Origin: Candidatus Nitrosopolaris rasttigaisensis
GTDB taxonomy: Archaea; Thermoproteota; Nitrososphaeria; Nitrososphaerales; Nitrososphaeraceae
Assembly (NCBI GenBank): GCA_933226995.1
Contig: CAKOFP010000270.1
Location: 1-14,169 of the forward strand
DNA length: 14,169 bases
Direction of reading: 5' to 3'
The position numbers and the translations under genes are program-made. Below are positions 1 to 6,996 of this stretch, in pieces. The notes under the pieces are model-generated. The model was not told where the DNA came from and ran no database searches. It saw only the letters and a program-made list of their open reading frames with translations. How positions within the stretch are numbered: position 1 is the first letter of the stretch; every line of letters starts with the position of its first letter.

Positions 1-256
1 AAGACTTGCTAAAACCAATAGCTGAAGGACTTCCTTATTACTGCAACTCAAGATTTTGATGAACATTTCAATGTAGAATTCCGCTGCATTTCAAATGTTA
101 TCTTATCTGTATCGTAATTTTTCTCTTAATGTTCATGATACTTATATGAGGGACTATGCTTTTCGGATGGTGACTGGCATAGGAAGTAGCAAAAGTGTGG
201 CTAAATTGAAGGACAATCGACAAGTCTCTCCAAATGTTCCTGCCTTTTTAAATTAG
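1..256 (+). pseudogene. Possible gene relic cut by the left edge
   Basis: Two protein-like stretches lie in different frames. Positions 3-56 read DLLKPIAEGLPYYCNSRF before a TGA at 57-59. Positions 77-253 form an open stretch whose only early ATG is at 95 (53 aa, stop 254-256); it includes VHDTYMRDYAFRMVTGIGS. A third frame reads FDEHFNVEFRC across 54-86 and bridges the two. This is what the 3' end of a frameshifted gene looks like, but I do not recognise the family, and 95-256 could also be a short intact gene or chance. From 257 to 389 I see no gene, only AT-rich DNA with two adjacent ATCGAT palindromes (355-360 and 363-368) just past the 3' end of the PsbP-like gene. Confidence 0.25.
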
Positions 257-389
257 CCTTATTAATAGTAATTTAATATCTAATACTAATTATAACACAG
301 TCTAATGTTGCGGTAGGGTTATGTTGCTACTCCACAAGATAGGGGGCCGATTTGATCGATTCATCGATTGGATGATTGTTCTTTTTAAT

Positions 390-974
390 TTATTTTGTTA
401 TCTGAAATGAATCAATCATTCTCTGTATGACTGGTAAGTATTTGGCATATTCTTGCATCGCTGCTTCATACGTTAGAATATATACTTTGTCTCCTTTCAT
501 TGCTCCAATTTCCATGGTCTTGAGAATAGTGCTGCCGTCTGCTGACGTGTATACCATTCTATACGCCGGCAAGCCTGCAATAACAACATTATTAGTGTTC
601 GACGCAATGAGTTTAGCGTCAGGCAGAGATTGATTTAAATCAGCGATATTCTGGTTTGCATACTGGGTTAACGATATACCTTTCTCACCGGAGATATCGT
701 CTATTGATACATCAAGGTTAGCTCTTGAGTTTATTACAGGAGAAAGAAACGTGACAATATCAGTTTGTGTGTCTTGCCTTGTTCCATTTTCTTGCTTTTC
801 CCAGTTAGATGGGTATTGTATTTTTATTCCAAAAGTAGAATTTTGATATGTCAGTAAGTTGGCTGGAGTTGTCTGCGCTAGAAGAGTATGTGGCATTATT
901 GCGGTTGTAATTAATGATGTCGAAATTATAACTACAATTACGCATGGTATTGATAATATTTCTTTAGTATCCAT
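390..974 (-). CDS. Secreted PsbP-like protein
   Basis: A 194-residue protein with an ATG start at 974. Residues about 7-33 form a hydrophobic signal segment ending in HTLLAQ, so the mature protein probably begins near residue 34-35 outside the membrane. The rest has the PsbP-like pattern: an opening LLTYQNSTFGIKIQYPSNW (short strand, then the FGIKIQYPSNW signature), a central region with SQYxN-like LTQYANQNI near residue 105, the turn IAGLPAYRMVYT near 132-143, and a closing amphipathic helix YLPVIQRMIDSFQI. Such proteins are abundant in soil ammonia-oxidising archaea, where they are secreted proteins of unknown role and not photosystem parts. It stands alone, with no gene within 200 bases on its strand. 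Family assignment is confident; function is open. Confidence 0.85.
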   Translation of the reverse strand: MDTKEILSIPCVIVVIISTSLITTAIMPHTLLAQTTPANLLTYQNSTFGIKIQYPSNWEKQENGTRQDTQTDIVTFLSPVINSRANLDVSIDDISGEKGISLTQYANQNIADLNQSLPDAKLIASNTNNVVIAGLPAYRMVYTSADGSTILKTMEIGAMKGDKVYILTYEAAMQEYAKYLPVIQRMIDSFQITK

Positions 975-1250
975 ACACTTTCATTCCGATGCCCATTCCT
1001 GGCAAATCCCTAATATTTCGATACTCTACATTTTAAAAGCTTTTCGTAGAATTAATTCGTCAATTTCTCGCTGCAGTCAACTTTACTATGACAAATAGGA
1101 TTAACTATGTATTCAACCTCGACTTTTATTACTCACACTTTAATGCCTCCAAAAGTGACGCTAACGTATATTTAGGTGATATATTTTGCATTGCTATTTA
1201 TTGTGCTGTCTTGAGTCCAAATTAAAACCTACGAAATAAAAAATGTATAG

Positions 1251-1766
1251 AATAACATACATTTTGCCGCTTGCCTTACTCGGAGCAGGAAAACTAAAAG
1301 TATCGGTATCGAGCCTTTACAAGCGTTCTTTATTCAACATTTCTTCATTATAACCGTGTTGGGATGTTCCGTAGTCGTAAATGTCGCAAATATTGATCAC
1401 GTTCAACAGTGGTATAGGTACAAACTTCTTGGGTCATGAGATCCTTATAGTAGTCGTACGAGCTTCACGAATGTTGCTTTTTGGATCGAGGAATTTGCCA
1501 TATTTATTCAAATCCTTGAGGCTGAATATGAAAAGGCAAAAATTAGAACCTCAACGAGGACTCGAAAGGATTCCAGGCCCTCTGGATGGAAGTGATACTG
1601 GAAGAAAAAGCTAGATACTTTAAATCCAGAATCCCTTTCTGACGAAGAATTAACTCAAAGTATACAAAGGAAAATAAGCGCTTGCCTAGCTAGGCAGGAA
1701 GGACGAGTCAACCAAAATATCTTATTAATCGTCGATATGATAGCGACATTTTTATGTAGCGGTTAA
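1251..1766 (+). pseudogene. Probable decayed gene, readable in one frame across two TGA codons
   Basis: One frame stays open from the TAG at 1248-1250 to the TAA at 1764-1766, broken only by TGA at 1437-1439 and 1593-1595. It has no convincing start. Protein-like parts are NVANIDHVQQWYRYKLLGS before the first TGA, FWIEEFAIFIQILEAEYEKA after it, and LNPESLSDEELTQSIQRKIS near the end. Over about 1555-1630 a neighbouring frame looks better (GFQALWMEVILEEKARYFKS), so frameshifts are also likely. The pattern suggests a helical protein that has lost its start and frame. I do not recognise the family. A perfect 14-bp palindrome, TGCCTAGCTAGGCA, lies inside it at 1683-1696. A 77-aa reading from ATG 1381 in another frame has poor composition and I do not call it. 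The rest of the gap (975-1250) shows nothing I can name. Confidence 0.35.
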
Positions 1767-1782
1767 GTGTAACAATGTATAT

Positions 1783-2073
1783 ATGAAGTACAGGGACAGA
1801 AACGAAATCATTGCGCAAATATTAGAAAGTGCCAATGGCAATAGAGTTCGATTAACAAGAATAATGTACGATGTGTATCTTTCTCATACACTAACTAAGG
1901 AATATGTGCGACTTCTAATAGAAAAAGGTCTGATCGAATATCTGGATGGAGAAAGAACTTTCAAGACTACAGTAAAAGGTATGAATTTTCTCCGTATTCA
2001 TGATAGAGTACAAGGATTGATTGTTGGCACACCCACACGGCCTAGAGCGCAGGAACAGGGTTCATTTCTATAA
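1783..2073 (+). CDS. Archaeal winged-helix DNA-binding protein
   Basis: A 96-residue protein from ATG 1783. It opens with the helix RDRNEIIAQILESANG. The segment RLTRIMYDVYLSHTLTKEYV forms the second and recognition helices, and LLIEKGLIEYLDGERTFKTT gives the third helix leading into the beta wing. The closing VKGMNFLRIHDRVQGLI is the usual last helix of this family. This is the layout of the one-domain archaeal winged-helix group (HTH_45 type), very common in Thaumarchaeota and presumed to be transcription regulators; targets are unknown. The basic tail TPTRPRAQEQ has no clear structure. An out-of-frame ATG at 1775 precedes the start and is not used. It follows the decayed gene by 16 bases and may regulate itself or a neighbour, but nothing in the sequence proves that. 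Confidence 0.8.
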   Translation: MKYRDRNEIIAQILESANGNRVRLTRIMYDVYLSHTLTKEYVRLLIEKGLIEYLDGERTFKTTVKGMNFLRIHDRVQGLIVGTPTRPRAQEQGSFL

Positions 2074-2300
2074 CCTCAAATACGGGCTGCTTTAGCATGG
2101 CCGATAACTGACCATCATCTTGGAATTTGAGGACTTGTCGTTTTTAACTTGTCTTAAAGCAGGTTAGATAAATAGAAGTATAATTGGCTAGCATCGTATA
2201 GGTACGTTCACTTTTTTAGCTGTTAGACGCTTTTTCTGTAAATTAATTCCCTAATTATGATAAACAAAGCGTTTAAACAACTTTGCCGAATAACTTTCAA

Positions 2301-3110
2301 ATGCAAGATTGTAATGGTAAACGTTTTGGAGCTTTAGTAACAACGATACCACTATTGATGTTAGCAATAGTTATGTTGGGAGCTCCTTCAGCATCTGCAC
2401 TCGTGCCATTTCGTGGTTTCCCTGCAAATCATCATTCATCTTTTGGGCCTGCATTTCTAGGATCTCCGACAGATACATCGTTATTACCATTTCATGGATT
2501 ATCCGTAAATTATCATACAGATTCTACACCTGCACTCAAATTACATTACGGCTACAACAGTAATTCACACGTTACCGAGGCAGTATCATTTGTAGGGTTA
2601 AAACATGTAGGCAAGACCCTGAGTCAGCCCAGTAATAAGGAAAGCAGTAATAACAATAACAATAACAACTACAAGTACACCCACACCTACAATAACAATA
2701 ACAACTACAAGTACACCTACAATAACAATAACAACCACAAGTACACCTACAATAACAATAACAACCACAAGTACACCTACAGCAACAATCATCATGGATT
2801 AGATGTTCAGGACAAGAGCTTCATAAAGGACATCAAGATAACAGATGTTGATAGGAGTAATCCGCACCTTTTAAAGGTGACACTAGAACGCACGAATACC
2901 GATAATGGAAACATTCCTAAATATATTTCAGTTGTAGCGGTTGGTAAGAATGATCAAACCGTTGCAGGCAGTACAACTTTGAAAGGAGATGATATTAATA
3001 ATAATTTAACAGTTAACGTGATACTAAAGAATAAGAATAACAAGAATGGTCACTTAAATGCGAGTGGTGATGTGACTGTCTGGGTAGTACCTGCAACAAT
3101 CTCGAATTGA
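2301..3110 (+). CDS. Secreted Asn/His/Tyr-rich repeat protein
   Basis: From ATG 2301 this is a 269-residue exported protein; an in-frame TTG at 2283 would add six residues, but ATG places the positive charges directly before the signal segment. Residues 12-33 are hydrophobic and end in GAPSASA, a good signal-peptidase site, so LVPF begins the mature chain. Four parts follow: a twice-repeated PF(R/H)G segment (residues about 34-79), a linker, a low-complexity part built from NNNNN(H/Y)KYTY decapeptides (about 117-160), and a C-terminal domain of about 95 residues with alternating hydrophobic strands (for example LLKVTLERT, YISVVAVG, GDVTVWVVPA) that looks like a beta-sandwich. There is no C-terminal membrane anchor. 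The His- and Tyr-rich repeat suggests metal binding or matrix/cell-wall interaction, which is inference. I know no named family for the whole protein. Confidence 0.75.
   Translation: MQDCNGKRFGALVTTIPLLMLAIVMLGAPSASALVPFRGFPANHHSSFGPAFLGSPTDTSLLPFHGLSVNYHTDSTPALKLHYGYNSNSHVTEAVSFVGLKHVGKTLSQPSNKESSNNNNNNNYKYTHTYNNNNNYKYTYNNNNNHKYTYNNNNNHKYTYSNNHHGLDVQDKSFIKDIKITDVDRSNPHLLKVTLERTNTDNGNIPKYISVVAVGKNDQTVAGSTTLKGDDINNNLTVNVILKNKNNKNGHLNASGDVTVWVVPATISN
2400..2537 (+). repeat. Diverged 81-bp tandem duplication in the secreted protein
   Basis: Nucleotides 2400-2456 encode LVPFRGFPANHHSSFGPAF and 2481-2537 encode LLPFHGLSVNYHTDSTPAL. The two share LxPFxG, the N-x-H pair and the closing PA at a period of 27 residues (8 of 19 identical), and the DNA shares CCATTTC-TGG. 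This is an old duplication, separate from and more diverged than the 30-bp repeats downstream. Confidence 0.6.
2649..2780 (+). repeat. In-frame 30-bp tandem repeat (NNNNN-H/Y-KYTY)
   Basis: Three copies of 30 bp occupy 2691-2720, 2721-2750 and 2751-2780. The last two are identical and the first differs by one base (TAC for CAC, Tyr for His). A longer variant copy of 42 bp lies before them at 2649-2690. Each copy begins AATAACAATAACAAC and ends AAGTACACCTAC. The unit is a multiple of three, so copy-number change keeps the reading frame. Near-identity suggests recent slippage or recombination. It is not a CRISPR array, because there are no unique spacers. Confidence 0.92.
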
Positions 3111-3283
3111 TGATAACTTGAGAAAGACAAATTACAAAAGTTAAATTCTAGTCGGTCAAATGACAAAGCCTCAATATGAGCGAAATTGCTGTGATGAGAC
3201 ATGCTACTGATGGACAGCTTAACGAGAAATTCTTTGAATAAATAACTTAAAACCTATGGTTGTCTTGTTTTAATCAAAGAGTA

Positions 3284-5065
3284 TTGGATTTTTCGATAAT
3301 CGTAGATACATTTGAGCAGATGGAGCGAACTTCCAGTAGGCTTGCTCTTACAGATTACCTTGTTTCTCTTTTGAGAAAAACGCCCACCGACATTATAGAT
3401 CGAGTAATATATCTCATCCAGGGCAAGCTCCACCCAGACTATGAAGGAGTCGAACTTGGCTTGGCGGAAAAATTGGCTATCCGTGCAATTTCTCTTTCTA
3501 CAGGATTAGATGTTAAGTCTATAGAACAAATTTATCGCAATACGGGAGATCTTGGCGATACGGTTGGGGAAGTAACGAAATCAAAAAACCAAACAACCTT
3601 GTTTGCAGAGAAAATGACTGTTGAAAGAGTATATTTGACTCTAGATAAGATAGCACATTCTGCGGGTGCGGGTTCACAGGACGCCAAGCTGCGGCTTGTA
3701 AGTAGTCTTTTAACCTTGACCTCGCGTGAGAGCCGATACATAATGAAATTCATAATGGGAACCTTAAGGCTAGGTATTGCCGATTATACGGTAATCGATG
3801 CATTAGCGTTAGCATTTACAGGTGACAAGTCCAATAGACCCATACTAGAAAATGCCTATAATGTTTCAAGTGACCTAGGAACAGTAGCCAAACTATTAGC
3901 TATAAAAGGTCTCGAATCCCTGAGATTACTCGAAATCACATTATACAAACCAGTCAGACCAATGCTGGCAGAACGGGTAAGGAGTGCCGAGGAAGCCTTG
4001 GAAAGAATGGAGGGCCAGTCTATAGCAGCAGAGTACAAATTAGATGGTGAAAGAATTCAAGTCCATAAAGGAAAAGAGAAGGTGGAGCTATTTTCAAGAA
4101 GGTTAGAAAAAATCACTCATCATTATCCCGAAGTTGCTGAATCAATCCAAAAATTAATCAAGACCAATGAAACGATTTTGGAAGCTGAGGTTGTAGCAAT
4201 TAATGCTCAAACAGACGAATTCCTTCCTTTTCAGGAATTGATGCATCGCAGACGAAAATATGGAATCAAAGAAGCGATAGAAGAGTATCCGGTGGTCATA
4301 AATATTTTTGACATATTATATATCGATGGGGAGGACAAGACTTCTTTTCCGTATTTCCAACGACGTAAACTAATTGAGAAAGCCACAAAAGGATTAAAGA
4401 ACGAAAAAGTCAGACTAGTCCCACAAGCAATTGTAAAAAAAACAGAGGATCTTGAGAAACTTATGGCTGTTGCCATAGAGCATGGCTGTGAAGGCCTTAT
4501 GATAAAGCAGCTCCTTAGCTCGTACAGAGCAGGGGCAAGAGGGTTTGCCTGGATTAAGTTAAAACGCGAGTATCGAAGCACCCTTGCCGACACCCTGGAT
4601 TTGATTATAGTTGGTGCACTCTATGGTAGAGGACGTAGAGTTGGAAAGTATGGTGCCCTTTTGTTAGCCGCATATGATTCTGAAGCGGATATGTTTAGAA
4701 GTACATGTAAAGTAGGAACAGGTTTTACTGACCTACATCTCGAGCATTTTTACAAAAATCTAAAAGACACCCGAATCAGTCACAGACACCCTAGAGTGGA
4801 CACCGGAATGCAAATGGATCTATGGTTTGAGCCACAAATAGTAATCGAGGTCAGTGCGTCTGAAATAACTCTTAGTCCTTCGCATACTGCAGGCATCAAT
4901 TCGATAAGGGAAAATTATGGCCTTGCACTCAGGTTCCCAAAATTTACTGGCAAGATAAGAGACGACAAAAATCCAGAGGACGCAACTAAAGTAGAGGAAT
5001 TAATCTCGATGTACAAACGACAGATGAGGTCAATAAAGAATACAAGACCTCTCCCGAAATCCTAG
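3284..5065 (+). CDS. lig: ATP-dependent DNA ligase
   Basis: Seals nicks in DNA by ligase adenylation, transfer of AMP to the 5' phosphate, and joining; this is the standard archaeal replication and repair ligase (LigB/Lig1 type). With TTG 3284 as start it has 593 residues, the usual archaeal length. The N-terminal helical DNA-binding domain starts FSIIVDTFEQMERTSSR, matching the usual family beginning. The nucleotidyl-transferase motifs follow in order: motif I K-L-D-G-E-R with catalytic Lys about 252, motif III LFSRRLE about 270, IIIa FDILYIDGE about 342-350, motif IV EGLMIK about 403, motif V WIKLKREY about 423. The OB-fold ends with motif VI RFPKFTGKIRDDK about 550-562. An upstream in-frame TTG at 3260 would add eight residues not seen in the family. 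An AT-rich TATA-like stretch at about 3236-3252 would put transcription start close to 3270-3280, which also favours TTG 3284. No neighbour is functionally linked. Confidence 0.95.
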   Translation: MDFSIIVDTFEQMERTSSRLALTDYLVSLLRKTPTDIIDRVIYLIQGKLHPDYEGVELGLAEKLAIRAISLSTGLDVKSIEQIYRNTGDLGDTVGEVTKSKNQTTLFAEKMTVERVYLTLDKIAHSAGAGSQDAKLRLVSSLLTLTSRESRYIMKFIMGTLRLGIADYTVIDALALAFTGDKSNRPILENAYNVSSDLGTVAKLLAIKGLESLRLLEITLYKPVRPMLAERVRSAEEALERMEGQSIAAEYKLDGERIQVHKGKEKVELFSRRLEKITHHYPEVAESIQKLIKTNETILEAEVVAINAQTDEFLPFQELMHRRRKYGIKEAIEEYPVVINIFDILYIDGEDKTSFPYFQRRKLIEKATKGLKNEKVRLVPQAIVKKTEDLEKLMAVAIEHGCEGLMIKQLLSSYRAGARGFAWIKLKREYRSTLADTLDLIIVGALYGRGRRVGKYGALLLAAYDSEADMFRSTCKVGTGFTDLHLEHFYKNLKDTRISHRHPRVDTGMQMDLWFEPQIVIEVSASEITLSPSHTAGINSIRENYGLALRFPKFTGKIRDDKNPEDATKVEELISMYKRQMRSIKNTRPLPKS

Positions 5066-5716
5066 TTATATCTTTCGAAGTCATTTATAGTTGAATAGAG
5101 GCAACACGTAGCAGTAAAAAAATGATTTGGATAAGCAAATTCCATTCTGTGGACGGAGATACTAATATCAATATTCCGCCAGCATTTTATTTGCCTCTAA
5201 AATTTCTCCACAGTTACAACCGTTTTCCCCAAATTCCAACTGTCCTACGTATGCAAAGGCACCAGCATAAAATATTAATTTGTCGAGCTGTTGGTCATGA
5301 CATCGCCCCCTAGACAAAGAGTCTATGAATACATCAACAAATACACTTAAAATTTGGGCGAAGTTTATTGCCTTGCAGCAACCAACTTTCATCTCGTTTG
5401 TTATTTGTATACGTCTTGCTTAGAAGGTCGGACTACCTCCAGGGAGGGTACTTTTACTACATTTTTATGAAAAGTTTTAAAAATTAATGCTGCATATGAG
5501 CATATGAACATGGCCTCTTGAGTCATGGCGGACAGTTCTGGAATTTACAGTTTCACCTACCCAAAAGACCTGGGTAGGAAAAAAATGCCGTATTAAACGT
5601 AATATCGTAAGGTCGGATTATCGACATTATCCGTTAGTGAGTAATATCGATGAAATAGATTTTACTGAATTACGACCGCCCCATGGCAGCAACCGAGGCG
5701 GGTACGGCAAAGTCCC
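5066..5716. other. Long gap with possible minus-strand gene remains
   Basis: No gene here can be called with confidence. On the minus strand, 5392 down to 5168 is open (74 aa) and contains the protein-like QLDKLIFYAGAFAYVGQLEF followed by GENGCNCGEILEANKMLAEY. A neighbouring frame continues as DISISVHRMEFAYPNHFF beyond the stop, so this may be another frameshifted relic. Also on the minus strand, 5511-5401 could encode 36 residues ending KVPSLEVVRPSKQDVYK. On the plus strand 5122-5313 is open but has poor composition. Two CATATG palindromes two bases apart lie at 5493-5506. The right end (about 5674-5716 and on into the next feature) is unusually GC-rich. Confidence 0.3.
5556..5578. repeat. 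Perfect 8-bp hairpin
   Basis: CCTACCCA at 5556-5563 pairs with TGGGTAGG at 5571-5578 around a 7-base loop. A run of A follows on the plus strand, so on the minus strand a run of T comes before the stem rather than after it. That orientation does not make a classical terminator for either strand. It could be a small RNA structure or the end of a mobile element; neither can be decided here. Confidence 0.5.
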
Positions 5717-6240
5717 TCAAAGGGGGCAGGGTGTCGTCCCTAGCCGGTAATACTTCGAAATCCTGTTGCTGGGTTTTGATCGAATGAATGATCTCTTTTC
5801 TTGTCCTCTGCAGACGAGATTTTTCGCTCGTCGTTTCCTATTCGGTTTTAATCTATTCTCAAATTGTTCGCGAGTAGGATAGTATAGCTTACCTAGATGG
5901 TCCAAATCTAAATGTTTTACACGTTCGATATCAGCTGAGAAAGACTGATCGCAGAAGTGGCATTCAAATCCAAGTACCTTGGGCGGAAGATAAGAAATTA
6001 GGGGGTTCCGTGCTTTCAAATAATATATTTTGTTCCCTCAGTTCGCCTGATGTATTTCATGCCGTAACATTTTTTGTAATTCGTTAGCGATTTCCTTCCG
6101 AAGATAATCGGCGGGCGGCCCGGGAGGAAGGCCGATAACCCATCAACCACCAATTCAAATTCCAGGGCAGGAAATACCTCGATATCGTGTAGCTGGGTTT
6201 TATCCCATGAAAATTTCTGGATTAAATTTCAATCCGGTAA
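5717..6240 (-). pseudogene. Broken C2H2 zinc-finger gene
   Basis: Positions 6019-5717 encode 100 residues from a TTG codon with a perfect zinc finger: C20-x2-C23-x12-H36-x4-H41 in FECHFCDQSFSADIERVKHL and DLDHLGKLYYPTREQFE. The H-x-GK-x-x-YP motif after the last His is typical of thaumarchaeal C2H2 proteins. The same frame continues upstream through a TGA at 6038-6040, giving GLPPGPPADYLRKEIANELQ and KMLRHEIHQAN, clearly protein-like. Further up, a different frame gives DIEVFPALEFELVVDGL, so a frameshift lies near 6131-6141. The TGA may replace a TGG. The natural reading is a longer protein with a C-terminal finger, now split by a stop and a frameshift. Alternatively the 100-residue part survives as a short gene with a TTG start. 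The last 40 residues are basic and do not resemble the family. The finger is certain; the parent protein is not recognised. Confidence 0.6.
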
Positions 6241-6358
6241 GACGAAATGTCAATTTGATACTTGAGCATCATAATAAAGGGTGGCTTTTGCGATATCCTT
6301 TGTTTTTCGTATACCTTAGAAATTCTTATAATTTAGCTTGGCCAATTATTGTGTTTAA

Positions 6359-6532
6359 TTATGAACTAACCCTTGTTGAAGATTGGTGATTAATCTGATA
6401 TTGGATGCATTCGGGTAAATAGATTGTAAAAATCGTACGATTAAAGTTCCCATAAGAATTATGCTTAAAGCTAATAAGTTCAAGAATTTTCAACAACTCA
6501 ATAAGATAGTAATAACCTAGTCGAAGGTCCAC
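6359..6532 (-). CDS. Doubtful small ORF or relic (57 aa)
   Basis: The minus strand is open from a TGA near 6595 to the TAA at 6361-6359. The only usable start is GTG at 6532, giving 57 residues that begin VDLRLGYYYLIELLKILELI and end in a more polar half. The first half would make an amphipathic or membrane-associated helix. The opposite strand is also open here (6207-6389, 60 aa), so the direction is uncertain and AT-rich composition alone may explain both. No family recognised. The rest of 6241-6622 shows nothing I can support. Confidence 0.2.
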   Translation of the reverse strand: MDLRLGYYYLIELLKILELISFKHNSYGNFNRTIFTIYLPECIQYQINHQSSTRVSS

Positions 6533-6622
6533 AAGAAAGAAGGGCGCGTTCTCTTTAAAATTCGAAAACCCACATAGATTCGAAAAATGCGGTCAACGAT
6601 TTAGAATGAAAAAATACAACCT

Positions 6623-6859
6623 TTATCCCCTGCTTTTTATTTCAAGGTTCACCTTAAACATCGTAAGTATATCTTTTAAATTCTCGTCAGGTGCAAACCT
6701 ACAAATCGTAATCCAGTTCTTCGTTATTCTTGCTTCTATTTCACAGATGGCTTTACTGTCATCTTCGCGTATTTCTGTTCCAACGTCGTAGCGGTGCCTA
6801 AGGGTTTCCTCCAGTTTATGAGCCAGCTCTGGTGGTGCACGTACCAAAATCTTTTGCAA
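6623..6859 (-). CDS. Small conserved-looking protein of unknown function
   Basis: A 78-residue protein starting at TTG 6859, preceded by GATAGAAGATATC, which may serve as a weak ribosome site. The frame stays open a little further upstream (RRIEDI) but offers no start codon. It has the mixed alpha/beta look of a compact cytoplasmic domain: strand KILVRAPP, helix ELAHKLEETLRHRYDV, acidic turn TEIREDDSKA, strand ICEIEARI, strand TKNWITICRF, helix DENLKDILTMFKV and a basic end. There is no signal peptide, membrane segment or cysteine pair motif. Residue use is that of a real protein, but I do not recognise the family. It lies among decayed genes, so it could be a shortened relic. The gap up to 6996 holds only a weak 6-bp hairpin (CTATTT/AAATAG) near 6909-6925. 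Confidence 0.5.
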   Translation of the reverse strand: MQKILVRAPPELAHKLEETLRHRYDVGTEIREDDSKAICEIEARITKNWITICRFAPDENLKDILTMFKVNLEIKSRG

Positions 6860-6996
6860 GATATCTTCTATCCGTCTTAACCATTATGTATCCTTACCTA
6901 TTATTTTCTATTTTTCAGAAATAGGCGGGGATATACATCTTGGAAGCTGAACTATTCCCAACCTACTAATCGTGAGAATAAGGTAGCTAAAGTACG

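Noticed and set aside
859..1098. 79-residue plus-strand reading over the start of the PsbP-like gene
   Set aside because: It overlaps the signal-peptide region of a well-supported gene on the other strand and shows no family feature.
2649..2780. CRISPR-like array
   Set aside because: The 30-bp units abut without spacers and keep a reading frame, so this is a coding tandem repeat.
2598..2795. 65-residue minus-strand reading full of Val/Ile
   Set aside because: It is the exact antisense of the Asn-rich tandem repeat; its hydrophobic periodicity comes from the repeat and not from a membrane protein.
3177..3242. 21-codon mini-ORF before the ligase (MSEIAVMRHATDG...)
   Set aside because: Too short to support and without a recognisable role; it lies upstream of the probable ligase promoter.
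4231..4593. 120-residue minus-strand reading inside the ligase gene
   Set aside because: It lies wholly antisense to the nucleotidyl-transferase motifs of the DNA ligase, which are unambiguous.
5600..5760. Possible tRNA or known structural RNA in the GC-rich stretch
   Set aside because: No T-arm consensus or cloverleaf pairing could be found on either strand; kept only as an open finding on base composition.
1437..6040. In-frame TGA codons read as selenocysteine (1437, 1593, 6038)
   Set aside because: The flanking readings also need frameshifts or lack starts, no Sec-type motif context is visible, and the lineage is not known to use selenocysteine; decay explains them better.
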